Of a DNA stretch of 58,278 nucleotides, positions 11,386 to 19,045 are shown piece by piece (the stretch's first letter is position 1; each line of letters begins with the position of its first letter). Source of the stretch: Gemmatimonadota bacterium (GTDB lineage: Bacteria > Gemmatimonadota > Gemmatimonadetes > Gemmatimonadales > GWC2-71-9); the NCBI GenBank assembly GCA_020351775.1, contig CP070666.1:3907561-3965838 (forward strand), given 5' to 3'. The notes below the pieces were generated by a model, which saw nothing but the letters and a program-made list of their open reading frames with translations, made no database searches and was not told where the DNA came from. Both the position numbers and the translations under genes were made by a program.

Positions 11386-11400
11386 GCACGGCTCATACCA
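11386..11400 (-). promoter_or_regulatory. Candidate sigma-54 (-24/-12) promoter
   Basis: On the minus strand the sequence is TGGTATGAGCCGTGC. It fits the -24 block TGGYAYG exactly, has the invariant GG and GC with the required 10 bases between them, and ends in TGC. The predicted start site is near 11375, giving a leader of about 14 bases that contains the GGGAGG ribosome site of the first operon gene at 11361. The gene immediately upstream encodes a GAFTGA-containing sigma-54 activator, which supports the call. Confidence 0.65.
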
Positions 11401-11424
11401 CCTGGGCTCGGTGCGGTAAATGCT

Positions 11425-11434
11425 TTGATATCAA
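11425..11434. promoter_or_regulatory. Perfect 10-bp palindrome between the activator gene and the sigma-54 promoter
   Basis: TTGATATCAA, centred about 55 bases upstream of the predicted start site. It could be part of an activator site or of IHF-like bending DNA; short palindromes also arise by chance. Confidence 0.3.
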
Positions 11435-11475
11435 TGTCATAGACGCTGACGCCGGTAGCAATTCACCGGTGGAAC

Positions 11476-11492
11476 CGTGTCATTTGGACACG
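11476..11492. promoter_or_regulatory. Inverted repeat, possible enhancer site for the NtrX-like activator
   Basis: CGTGTC-ATTTG-GACACG, two perfect 6-bp arms around 5 bases, overlapping the stop codon of the activator gene. It is centred about 110 bases upstream of the predicted sigma-54 start site, a usual distance for upstream activator sites. There is no T-run, so a terminator role is less likely. Confidence 0.35.
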
Positions 11493-12862
11493 TCAGTGTC
11501 GTTGCGACTCAGGCCCAATCGCCGCATACGGCGGTACAGGTTGGCACGGTCGGTCTCCAGCCGGCGGGCGGCCTCGGCCACGTTTCCGCCGGCACCGTCG
11601 AGGGCCCGTTGGATGAGTTCCGCCTCATAGGCTTCCAGAGCCGCCGCGAGATTCCCGGCGCCACTCACGCCGGTGGCTGTTGTGCTGGCTTTAGGGCCGG
11701 ACCCCAGGATCTTGTCGAGTGCCGTCTCAGTCACCGGCCCGTCCGGCTCCACGATAGTGAGGCGTTCGATAACATTGGCCAGCTCCCGTACGTTCCCGGG
11801 CCAGGCGTGCGCCTTCATGCGCTCCAGCGCCGCCGCCGAGAACTCGTGCGGTGCCCGCGCGCACCTTGCTCCCGCGAGCGCGGCCAAGTGCTGTACCAGT
11901 TTCGGGAGATCGCTCAGCCTTTCGCGCAACGGCGGCACCTCGATCGGGAACACGTTCAGGCGGTAGAACAGATCCTCACGGAATCGGCTCCGGTCGACCT
12001 CGTCTGCCAGGTTCTTGTTGCTCGCAGCCACGACTCGTACGTCGACTCGCTTTGCCCGCTCCCCACCCAACCGCTCCACCGTCCCTTCTTCCAGAACGCG
12101 GAGGAGCTTTGCCTGAGCGTCGAGGTGCATGTCACCCACTTCGTCCAAGAACAGCGTGCTCTTGTCGGCCAGCTCGAACTTCCCGTGCCGTCGAGCGACA
12201 GCCCCGGTAAACGCTCCCCGCTCGTGTCCGAACAGCTCACTTTCGAGCAGGTCACGTGGCACCGCGGCACAGTTCACGCTCACCATCGGACGAGCCGCGC
12301 GTGGACTGCGTCGATGTATCGCTCGCGCGACCAGCTCCTTGCCGGTTCCCGATTCGCCGGTGATCAGAACGCGCGCCGGCGTTGCCGCAACCTGCTCAAT
12401 CAAGTTCCTGACCTGCTGCATGACAGCACTGCTGCCCACGATCTCACCCGGGTCGGGCAGCTCCGCGCGCAAGGCACGGTTCTCCGCGCGCGTGTGTGCC
12501 AGCTCCGCCGCGGCACTGGCTGCGGTCAAAACTCCCTCGGGCGTGAGCGGCTTCTCCAGGAACTGAAACGCGCCGAGTTTCGTGGCGCGGACTGCATCGG
12601 CCAGGGTCGCCTTGCCGCTCATCATGATGACGACCGGGTCGGGACACTGCTCTTGCAGCTGCTCCAGCACCGTGAGCCCGTCAGGACCCGGGTCCATCAC
12701 CAGGTCCAGCAGCACGATCTCCGGTTCGACCGCGCCGCACGCCGCCAGCGCCGCCCGGCCACCATCGGCCTCGTGCACTTCGTACGATTCCTGTTCCAGA
12801 ATGGCCCGCAGCATGCGGCGCATGTTGCTTTCGTCGTCGACGATCAGGACCCGGGCGCTCAC
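11480..12862 (-). CDS. Sigma-54-dependent response regulator (NtrX/AtoC type)
   Basis: 460 residues, three domains. Receiver (1-120): acidic pair D9/D10, phosphoacceptor D53 in IVLLDLVMD, K104 in FLEKPL. AAA+ domain (about 140-370): Walker A GESGTGKE (169-176), the sigma-54 contact loop GAFTGA (216-221) intact, STLFLDEVGDM Walker B, and the FREDLFYRLNVFPI and AWPGNVREL motifs. C-terminal Fis-type helix-turn-helix with NVAEAARRLETDRANLYRRMRRLGL. It should activate sigma-54 promoters when phosphorylated. The ATG overlaps the histidine kinase stop by four bases. The envelope operon just downstream, with its own -24/-12 promoter, is the obvious candidate target. Confidence 0.93.
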   Translation of the reverse strand: MSARVLIVDDESNMRRMLRAILEQESYEVHEADGGRAALAACGAVEPEIVLLDLVMDPGPDGLTVLEQLQEQCPDPVVIMMSGKATLADAVRATKLGAFQFLEKPLTPEGVLTAASAAAELAHTRAENRALRAELPDPGEIVGSSAVMQQVRNLIEQVAATPARVLITGESGTGKELVARAIHRRSPRAARPMVSVNCAAVPRDLLESELFGHERGAFTGAVARRHGKFELADKSTLFLDEVGDMHLDAQAKLLRVLEEGTVERLGGERAKRVDVRVVAASNKNLADEVDRSRFREDLFYRLNVFPIEVPPLRERLSDLPKLVQHLAALAGARCARAPHEFSAAALERMKAHAWPGNVRELANVIERLTIVEPDGPVTETALDKILGSGPKASTTATGVSGAGNLAAALEAYEAELIQRALDGAGGNVAEAARRLETDRANLYRRMRRLGLSRNDTDVSK

Positions 12863-14031
12863 GCACCCTCCGGCAGAGTGATCACGAAGCTGGTTCCTCC
12901 CCCTGCCGCATCAGTCGCAGCGATCGTTCCCCTGTGGGCCAGCACCGTCTGCTTCACCAAAGCCAGCCCCAGGCCAGTACCTCGCTTCTTGGTCGTGAAA
13001 TAGGGCTCGAAGATCCGTTGCCGCAGCTCGGCGGGTATCCCCGGCCCCGAGTCGGAGATGGTGAACTCGATGCCGCCGGCCGAGCGGACTACGACGATGC
13101 GTATCGGTCCGTCTTGGCTCGCTTCCACCGCGTTGCGCAGCAGGTTCTGCAGCGCTCTGCGCAGCGGCTCGTAGTGCCCCCGAACGGTCGCGCCCGGCGT
13201 TACCTCGCACTCGACCGGGATGTCGGCCGGTACCGCGGCCGTCAAGACGCTCTCGACCAGCTCGTTCACATCGATGTCCGCCTCGGCACCCTCCGGCAGC
13301 CTACCGAAATCGGAGAACTCCGCGGCCATGCGCTCGAGCCGCTCAGTTTCTTCGTCGACGACAGCCAGCATCTCGTCGTCGGACTCGGTGCTGAGCCTGC
13401 GCAGCGCCAGGCGCGCGGCGCTGACGGGTCCCCGCATCTCGTGCGCCACCCGCCGCGCCGTCTCGCGGAACGCCCGCAGTCGCTCCTGTTCCAGCTCGCG
13501 CTCGCGCGCCTGCTCCAACGCGCCCGCCATGTCACGCACCGCGTGCCGCAGCGCGTCGAACTCCGGGGCGCCCCGCGAGGCGGACGCGGCGGGCAGCTGC
13601 TCTTGGCGTTCGACCCGGCGCACCCAATCCACCAGCTCTTCGATCGGCGCCGAGACGTAGCGCGACCAGCGGCGGGCCAACATGAGCGATGTCGCTACCA
13701 ATACGATCGCCACCAGCAGCAGCAGGAACCCCAGCACACCTGCGGAGATCCGGTTGAGCCTGTCGGCGCGGCGGGCGAAGTTGGTCTGTCGCCCGATCGT
13801 CTCCGTGTGCGACCGCAGCGCTTCCCTCCCTACAGAGTCGAGCGCCGTGGTGTCCACCGCCTCCACTAGTCGACCGCCACTTAGCGCGATCTCGTCCAGC
13901 GTAGCCCGCGCTCCCCTCGTGGAGCCCGACGAACGGACCTGCAATGCCAGCACCACCAACGCCACGGCCAGCGGTAACGTTCCCAGACCAACGATGGCCA
14001 GAAACAGACGACGCCGGAACGAGAGTCTCAT
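12859..14031 (-). CDS. Membrane histidine kinase (NtrY-like)
   Basis: 390 residues. Two membrane segments (about 9-30 and 98-117) enclose a short periplasmic loop of roughly 65 residues. A HAMP-like linker and a coiled coil lead to the H-box RRVAHEMRGPVSAARLAL, with the phosphorylated His at 197. The catalytic domain has the N-box NLLRNAVEAS, G1 DSGPGIP, F-box FEPYFTTKK and G2 GTGLGLALV. It phosphorylates the response regulator encoded immediately downstream, with which it shares a 4-bp overlap. The periplasmic loop has no recognised sensor fold; the target operon encodes envelope proteins, so an envelope signal is plausible but inferred. Confidence 0.92.
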   Translation of the reverse strand: MRLSFRRRLFLAIVGLGTLPLAVALVVLALQVRSSGSTRGARATLDEIALSGGRLVEAVDTTALDSVGREALRSHTETIGRQTNFARRADRLNRISAGVLGFLLLLVAIVLVATSLMLARRWSRYVSAPIEELVDWVRRVERQEQLPAASASRGAPEFDALRHAVRDMAGALEQARERELEQERLRAFRETARRVAHEMRGPVSAARLALRRLSTESDDEMLAVVDEETERLERMAAEFSDFGRLPEGAEADIDVNELVESVLTAAVPADIPVECEVTPGATVRGHYEPLRRALQNLLRNAVEASQDGPIRIVVVRSAGGIEFTISDSGPGIPAELRQRIFEPYFTTKKRGTGLGLALVKQTVLAHRGTIAATDAAGGGTSFVITLPEGA

Positions 14032-14171
14032 GCGGCTAGTTTATCCGCCGCCCCTCCCGACCACAACCGGATTCGACCAGAATTGAGAAGGAATGAGAGG
14101 TGACGAGCGGGCTGGCAGCTTGTGGGTTCGCGGCGGCACTGTCACCGCTAGCAGCAGCGGTATTCACCCGT

Positions 14172-14195
14172 CAGTGACTCACATCAGTGACTCAC
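14172..14195. repeat. 11-bp direct repeat (two copies, 13-bp period)
   Basis: CAGTGACTCAC occurs at 14172-14182 and 14185-14195 in the 190-bp region between the histidine kinase start and the next gene. It may be an operator for the kinase gene, which starts at 14031, or chance. Confidence 0.3.
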
Positions 14196-14221
14196 GACAC
14201 GCCGCCCCGGCGCTGCCTGCG

Positions 14222-14653
14222 TCAGCCCCCGGCCTCGAAGTGATACCACACGTACCGGTTGGTCCCGTTGAGTGCGGCCTTGGCCGCGGCAGCCTTGGGA
14301 TCCTCGGTCACCTCACAGAATCCCACCAACCGCTGCGGTACGTTCGTATGTCGTGCAGACACCGCTACCAGGACTCCTGGACCATCGAACGACTCCACGG
14401 TCTTCAGATCAAGCACGGAGAACGTCCCTTCCGTACACCCGAATGATTGCTCCAGGGCCTTCAGCGCCGCTGCTGCAGAGCAACGTAGCTCACCTATCGG
14501 CGACCAGTGTCCCTCCGCGTCACCGACATAGGTCTCATCGATGCCTCGAGCCAGTCGCCGCCCCAGCGTGACCGTTGCCTTGCACTGCTCACCCGGCATG
14601 TGACTGAGTTCGACTTCCATCAACTCCGCCCGCCCGGATCGTATTGTCTTCAT
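14222..14653 (-). CDS. Conserved-looking hypothetical protein at the end of the que cluster
   Basis: 143 residues, no signal peptide or membrane segment. The pattern is beta strand (KATVTLGRRLARGIDE), GHWSPIGELRCSAAAALKALEQSFG (a helix rich in alanine), two further strands (TFSVLDLKTVESFDGPGVLVAVSA) and a final helix-strand KAAAAKAALNGTNRYVWYHFE. This alternation suggests a small alpha/beta ligand-binding or regulatory domain, but I cannot name the family. It lies 95 bases downstream of queD in the same direction and may be transcribed with the que genes. Confidence 0.6.
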   Translation of the reverse strand: MKTIRSGRAELMEVELSHMPGEQCKATVTLGRRLARGIDETYVGDAEGHWSPIGELRCSAAAALKALEQSFGCTEGTFSVLDLKTVESFDGPGVLVAVSARHTNVPQRLVGFCEVTEDPKAAAAKAALNGTNRYVWYHFEAGG

Positions 14654-14748
14654 TGAGGCCTAACTTGAGTGAAAAGTGCCGATCCACCCACCTGCCACGC
14701 CACGGCGAGACACGCAACAACCGTTCCCATTAGCGCTCCAGACTCGCC

Positions 14749-15105
14749 TCACTCGCCGTCGTAGACACACCCCGTTTCACACGTCTCTTTCACCTCGATG
14801 CGGCACAGGCCAGGAAGCGCCGGCTTCAGACGCTGCCAGATCCAAACCGCAATGTTCTCGCTGGTGGGATTCTCCAGACCCTCGACTTCGTTCAGATACC
14901 GATGATCCAGCTGGCCGTGCAACGGCTCGAACGCCTGATCGACATCCGCGAAATCCACCACCCAGCCCAGCGCTTCATCCAGTGCACCGCGGACGTGAAT
15001 CACCACTAGATATGAGTGTCCATGCAGTCGCGCGCATTTGTGGTCCGGCGGTACGTTGGGCAATCGATGGGCTGCCTCGAATCCGACTTCCTTGTAGATA
15101 TCCAC
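14749..15105 (-). CDS. queD: 6-carboxy-5,6,7,8-tetrahydropterin synthase
   Basis: 118 residues, the usual length. It converts dihydroneopterin triphosphate to 6-carboxytetrahydropterin, the second step towards preQ0. Zinc ligands are visible as FEAAHRL and LHGHSY, the catalytic Cys in PDHKCARLHGH, VVDFADV is the conserved acidic segment, LDHRYLN follows, and PTSENIAVWIW plus VKETCETGCVY complete the signature. Third que gene in the operon, ten bases after queE. The queE and queC products act on the following steps. Confidence 0.95.
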   Translation of the reverse strand: MDIYKEVGFEAAHRLPNVPPDHKCARLHGHSYLVVIHVRGALDEALGWVVDFADVDQAFEPLHGQLDHRYLNEVEGLENPTSENIAVWIWQRLKPALPGLCRIEVKETCETGCVYDGE

Positions 15106-15115
15106 CCCTCACCTC

Positions 15116-15805
15116 TCAGGGAATTCCCAGGATCTTGTGGGTCTGCAGGCTCAAACGCCATCGCGGATGCTGCAGACAGTAGCTCACGGCCAGCTCCGTG
15201 TGCTCGTCCCGATCCGGCCCGTCCAGCGGCTGCAGCCAGAAGTGGGTGAAGTCCAGCTGCTCATATTGGCTTGGCTCGACGCCGTCCTGGGGATAGACCA
15301 GCTTCAGTTCATCACCCCGCGACTGCACCAAATCGGTTCCAACTTTGGGACTCACGCAGATCCAGTCGAGGCCGTCCGGTGAGGCCACAGTCCCGTTGGT
15401 CTCGATCGCCACTGCGAAGCCGCGGGCCTTAAGCGCGGCGATCAGCTCGTCGTCGAGCTGAAGCGCCGGCTCACCGCCGGTACATACCACTAAGCGGCTG
15501 CCTGGCGGCCCGGCATCCCCTTGTCCTGGTGCTTCGCTGCCCCGTGGCGCCGTATCGCCGTCAGCGCGCCTCCACTTGGCTGCAACTGCATCGGCGAGCT
15601 CGGCAGCTGAAGCGAACTTGCCACCGCCCGGCCCGTCCGTGCCCACAATGTCGGTATCGCAGAGGGAACACACCGCTGTCGCTCTGTCCGCTTCCCTACC
15701 CGTCCAGAGATTGCAGCCGGCAAACCGCAAGAACACGGCGGCGCGGCCCGTGTTCGCGCCCTCCCCCTGCAGCGAGTAGTAGACCTCCTTCACCGTATAT
15801 GTCAT
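15116..15805 (-). CDS. queE: 7-carboxy-7-deazaguanine synthase (radical SAM)
   Basis: 229 residues. A radical SAM enzyme that rearranges carboxytetrahydropterin to 7-carboxy-7-deazaguanine. The cluster motif is the extended form seen in many QueE proteins: Cys in FAGCNLW, then a 14-residue spacer, then CSLCDTD. The opening VYYSLQGEG and the [11 protein letters not shown] and IETNGT motifs are present. A low-complexity Gly/Pro/Ala-rich insertion (about residues 85-105) separates strands and is not typical. The ATG at 15805 overlaps the queC stop (ATGA) and starts the conserved core directly; the frame continues upstream to 15886 but that part overlaps queC. Confidence 0.95.
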   Translation of the reverse strand: MTYTVKEVYYSLQGEGANTGRAAVFLRFAGCNLWTGREADRATAVCSLCDTDIVGTDGPGGGKFASAAELADAVAAKWRRADGDTAPRGSEAPGQGDAGPPGSRLVVCTGGEPALQLDDELIAALKARGFAVAIETNGTVASPDGLDWICVSPKVGTDLVQSRGDELKLVYPQDGVEPSQYEQLDFTHFWLQPLDGPDRDEHTELAVSYCLQHPRWRLSLQTHKILGIP

Positions 15806-16515
15806 CCAGTGATCTCCGTACCAGTACTGTAGCGGATCGGGTCTTCGACGCCAGCCGCGGCGAAACCTCGCAGGCGCAACAGACAAGCGTCACAGTGACC
15901 GCACGCCGCGCCGTCGCGTGCCGGATCATAGCACGACACGGTCAGTGAGTAGTCCACCCCCAGCTCGATTCCCTTTTCGACTATCTCCCGCTTCGTCATG
16001 TTGATCAGTGGTGTGTGAATCTCGATCCGCCGTCCCTCCTCAACACCGGCTCTGGTCGCAAGATCGGCCATTCTCTGAAACGCGACAATGTACTCCTGCC
16101 TGCAGTCCGGATAGCCACTGTAGTCCAGTGCATTGACACCGATGAATATGTCGCCCGCGCGCAGCACCTCTGCCCAGCCGAGTGCGAACGACAGGAAGAT
16201 CGTGTTACGCGCCGGCACATACGTTACTGGTACACCCGCACCGATCTCCGCCGGGGAGCGGTCCTTGGGAACGGGGGTGCCGTCGGTGAGCGCGGACGCC
16301 CCGAAACCTCGCAGATCGATATCGAGAACAACATGATCTGCCGCACCCAGCTGCTGAGCGACTCGGCGCGCCGCTCCGACCTCGAGTTCATGCCGCTGCC
16401 CGTACCGGAAAGTTAGCGCACACGGTTCGAACCCATCTGACTTGGCAATTGCCAGCGTAGTCGCGGAGTCGAGCCCGCCACTCAACAGCACGACGGCTCT
16501 CGGCACAGCAGTCAT
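15802..16515 (-). CDS. queC: 7-cyano-7-deazaguanine (preQ0) synthase
   Basis: 237 residues. ATP-dependent conversion of 7-carboxy-7-deazaguanine to preQ0. The PP-loop [12 protein letters not shown] is at the N-terminus, followed by [26 protein letters not shown] and [18 protein letters not shown]. The C-terminal zinc site is [20 protein letters not shown], with four cysteines. It starts three bases after the queF stop and overlaps queE by four bases, so translation is coupled through the cluster. Confidence 0.96.
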   Translation of the reverse strand: MTAVPRAVVLLSGGLDSATTLAIAKSDGFEPCALTFRYGQRHELEVGAARRVAQQLGAADHVVLDIDLRGFGASALTDGTPVPKDRSPAEIGAGVPVTYVPARNTIFLSFALGWAEVLRAGDIFIGVNALDYSGYPDCRQEYIVAFQRMADLATRAGVEEGRRIEIHTPLINMTKREIVEKGIELGVDYSLTVSCYDPARDGAACGHCDACLLRLRGFAAAGVEDPIRYSTGTEITG

Positions 16516-16518
16516 CTG

Positions 16519-16941
16519 TTACTCGAAGCCACCCCGTACCGCGCGCGCCACTATAGCGATGCCGCCGCGAACGTTTTGCGTCACCTCCACCTCGACCGCC
16601 TTGGGCTCGATGGCGTACATCACGTCATCCGCTATCTGCGCCGCGATGCTCTCGCAAAACACGCCTTCACTGCGGTACGACCAGAGATAGTACTTGAGCG
16701 ACTTCGACTCGATGCACAGATCGGCCGGTATGTACTCGATGGTCACCGTGCCAAAGTCCGGCTGCCCCGTTCTCGGGCAGAGAGCTGTGAACTCCGTCGC
16801 CTCCATCGTGACGGATTGCACATCCGGCGCCTCGAACGCAGACGCCTTCAGCACCTCCCGAGCCTCGCTCGGGCTCGATGGCGTCGGCAGCGGGCCCGAT
16901 AGTGGGATCTTTTTCTGGGTCAAAACGGTGCGTCCTCGCAT
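16519..16941 (-). CDS. queF: NADPH-dependent preQ0 reductase (QueF, short type)
   Basis: 140 residues, the unimodular YkvM-like form. It reduces preQ0 to preQ1 before insertion into tRNA. The active-site Cys is in FTALCPRTGQPDF, the QueF signature is ESKSLKYYLWSYR, and the substrate-binding Glu is in VFCESIAAQI. First gene of the que operon. Its presence argues that the pathway feeds tRNA queuosine rather than a DNA-modification system, which would stop at preQ0. tgt and queA are not in the window. Confidence 0.95.
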   Translation of the reverse strand: MRGRTVLTQKKIPLSGPLPTPSSPSEAREVLKASAFEAPDVQSVTMEATEFTALCPRTGQPDFGTVTIEYIPADLCIESKSLKYYLWSYRSEGVFCESIAAQIADDVMYAIEPKAVEVEVTQNVRGGIAIVARAVRGGFE

Positions 16942-17105
16942 GGAGTGTCAGCGGAAATATGCCCGGAGGCGCTGCCACATGTCAGCCGGTGGCCGGTCTC
17001 CCGGCGGCTCCGACCCCGCCGGCCCCACCGGTCGATGTCTGCACTCCGCTCCCTGCCCACGCTCTCTGCTCCCCGCTCCCTCTGCTCGGTCCTCCCTATC
17101 CGACT

Positions 17106-18611
17106 TCACCTTTCGAAGTTTGCCAACCGCTCGACGACCAGATCCTGCACGTACTCCACCGGTCTCACCGGCGTGTCGAAGTTGTTGGCAATGATGCTGA
17201 ACGCGAGGAGTTCCCCGTCCCCCGTCGTAACATAGCCCGATAGCGCACGTGCATTCGAGATGAAACCGGTCTTTGCCCGTGCATTACCTTCGGCCGCGGA
17301 GCCACGCATGCGCCGTTCTAGAGTGCCATCGACGCCGGCGACCGGCAGCGCATCATAGAACGCCGCGAAATCCTCCCGCCGCGCCATTGCACGCAACAGC
17401 CGCACGACTGCCTCGGGCGCCAGATAGTTGTAGCGCGACAGGCCGGAGCCGTCGTAGTAGACATACGAATCATCCGGGACGCCCCATCCCGTGAGCGTGG
17501 TGCCGACGATGCGCCGGCCCGCCGCCACGCTTCCAGTGTCAGTTGCCGTGGCCCCCAAATAACGTAGCAGCATCTCACCGATCTGGTTCTGGCTTTCCTT
17601 CAGAAAGGGGTGCATGACTTGGTCGAGACTGGGAGATTCGTGGACGAACAGATGTGCTACCGCATCACACTCCGTATCTCCTGAGTCACGGTCCACAGGC
17701 ACCCCGCTCACCGCAATGCCGTGCGACCGCAACGTCTCCCACAGCACGGTGACGAAGAACAGCGTGGGATCGTGTGGAGCTACATGGCGGGTGACGGAGT
17801 CCCGGCCGACCCAGATCGCTCCAGCAATGTCCACGTCGTTGGCAAACGGGCGCCGGGAAGCATACAGCGATACTGCAGTACTATCGTCGGTCGTGCCGAC
17901 CTCACCGTGCAACGAAACATACGAGTTCTGCGGCTGCAGTGAGACCGTGGCGGGCTCGCCCACCGAGTCGCCAGGCAGGAACCACAGTGCGACAGCGCCC
18001 TCGTTGAACAGCAGCGCGCCTATCTCCGCCGCGTAGGCCGCTCCCAGGTAGTCCCACGCCCAGCCAGGTCCGATGTGCACATCGTCAAACAGATCGTCGT
18101 CGCCGACTACGTCGCCTCCGATCCGGGTGATCCCACGGGCTCTTAGCGAATCAGCCCAGCTGCGGAACGTGGCCAGAGGATCCTGCTCCCCATTGAAGCG
18201 CGCGGAGAAGGTTGGATCGCCCCCACCCACGATTACCAGATCGCCATGCAACGTCCCCGTTAGCGTGTCAATCGGACCACAGGCAGCTACCCGCGTACTG
18301 AACCGATGGTCGGCTCCCAGCCGTGCCAGCGACACTGCAGCGGTCACCAGCTTGATGTTCGATGCGGGCATGAACAACTTGCGCGAGTTCTTGCGGTACA
18401 GGATCTGCCCACTGTGAACCGACTGTACCATCACGCCCCAATGGGCATTGTGAAAAGCGGGGTCCTCAAGGATGGTGTCTATCTCAGCCTGGAGCGCCCG
18501 CAGAGCGTGGTCGGGCAGCGGCGCCCACGTCGCCGGTTGCCGAGTTGCACAGGCCGCGGCGACCAGCAGCAGAGTGAGGAACCTCAAATGGTGTATGGTG
18601 CGGGTGTTCAT
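17106..18611 (-). CDS. dacB: D-alanyl-D-alanine carboxypeptidase/endopeptidase (S13, PBP4 type)
   Basis: 501 residues, typical for the family. A periplasmic enzyme that trims or hydrolyses peptidoglycan cross-links. The N-terminal hydrophobic segment ends in a Cys-containing VAAACAT, so it may be a lipoprotein. The penicillin-binding motifs are in order: SxxK as ASNIKL (Ser 84, Lys 87), SxN-equivalent in YDGSGLSRYN, and KTG as AKTGFISNA. The large insertion between the first two motifs, with GGGDPTF and a disulfide-poor domain II/III, is characteristic of S13. It stands alone, 164 bases downstream of queF's start on the same strand. Confidence 0.93.
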   Translation of the reverse strand: MNTRTIHHLRFLTLLLVAAACATRQPATWAPLPDHALRALQAEIDTILEDPAFHNAHWGVMVQSVHSGQILYRKNSRKLFMPASNIKLVTAAVSLARLGADHRFSTRVAACGPIDTLTGTLHGDLVIVGGGDPTFSARFNGEQDPLATFRSWADSLRARGITRIGGDVVGDDDLFDDVHIGPGWAWDYLGAAYAAEIGALLFNEGAVALWFLPGDSVGEPATVSLQPQNSYVSLHGEVGTTDDSTAVSLYASRRPFANDVDIAGAIWVGRDSVTRHVAPHDPTLFFVTVLWETLRSHGIAVSGVPVDRDSGDTECDAVAHLFVHESPSLDQVMHPFLKESQNQIGEMLLRYLGATATDTGSVAAGRRIVGTTLTGWGVPDDSYVYYDGSGLSRYNYLAPEAVVRLLRAMARREDFAAFYDALPVAGVDGTLERRMRGSAAEGNARAKTGFISNARALSGYVTTGDGELLAFSIIANNFDTPVRPVEYVQDLVVERLANFER

Positions 18612-18653
18612 GAAGGGACAGTACCCGCTGAGCGGCCGGGAAGGAAGGGTAGC

Positions 18654-18977
18654 CTATCGGTTCAAGTACATCGCTCTCGCTTCCCTGAGTTCGGAGAACT
18701 CCGCCCGCGAGGCCCTGAGCAGCATCCGCTCGACCAGATCCACGCGCTCGTTCACCTCGTCCAGCCGCTCCGCCACCGCACCATTGAGCGAGTCCAGCTC
18801 CATTCGCATGTCCGCCCTCATCTGATCCAGGCGATCCTGCATCTCCTGCTTCGACTTTGTCATCTCTAGGCGCTGCACACGGTAGCGGTGACGCAACACC
18901 AGCCACAACGTGGTCACCCACCCCGCTAACACTACAAGCACCCCGATAACGACTACGGACCCGTCGCTCAAGTCCAT
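18654..18977 (-). CDS. Small membrane protein with C-terminal coiled coil (PspB-like architecture)
   Basis: 107 residues. One membrane helix (about 8-30, VVVIGVLVVLAGWVTTLWLVL) is followed by a basic stretch and a heptad-rich helix (MQDRLDQMRADMRMELDSL, then RLDEVNERVDLVERMLLR). The layout matches PspB: helix, then coiled coil ending in an 'ER.L' segment, though PspB is shorter. The in-frame region upstream of this ATG (to 19109) overlaps the S9 peptidase gene and is not protein-like. A second protein of the same design is encoded at 28915-29196. Confidence 0.55.
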   Translation of the reverse strand: MDLSDGSVVVIGVLVVLAGWVTTLWLVLRHRYRVQRLEMTKSKQEMQDRLDQMRADMRMELDSLNGAVAERLDEVNERVDLVERMLLRASRAEFSELREARAMYLNR

Positions 18978-19045
18978 GATGGCGTTCCCCCTTGGTGCCT
19001 CCCTACGGACTTGATCAGAGGCAAGTTTCGGACTGTCCCAAGCCG

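Noticed and set aside
11477..13003. Long open frame on the plus strand (508 codons)
   Set aside because: It is antisense to the sigma-54 activator gene, whose domains and active-site motifs are complete; the plus-strand translation is Arg/Gln/His-rich without domains.
16420..16440. GGTTCGAACCC, which resembles a tRNA T-loop
   Set aside because: It lies inside the queC coding sequence and no acceptor or anticodon stem can be built around it.
14749..16941. Possible 7-deazaguanine DNA-modification (dpd-type) island
   Set aside because: queF is present and no dpdA-like transglycosylase or restriction gene is nearby, so tRNA queuosine is the simpler reading.
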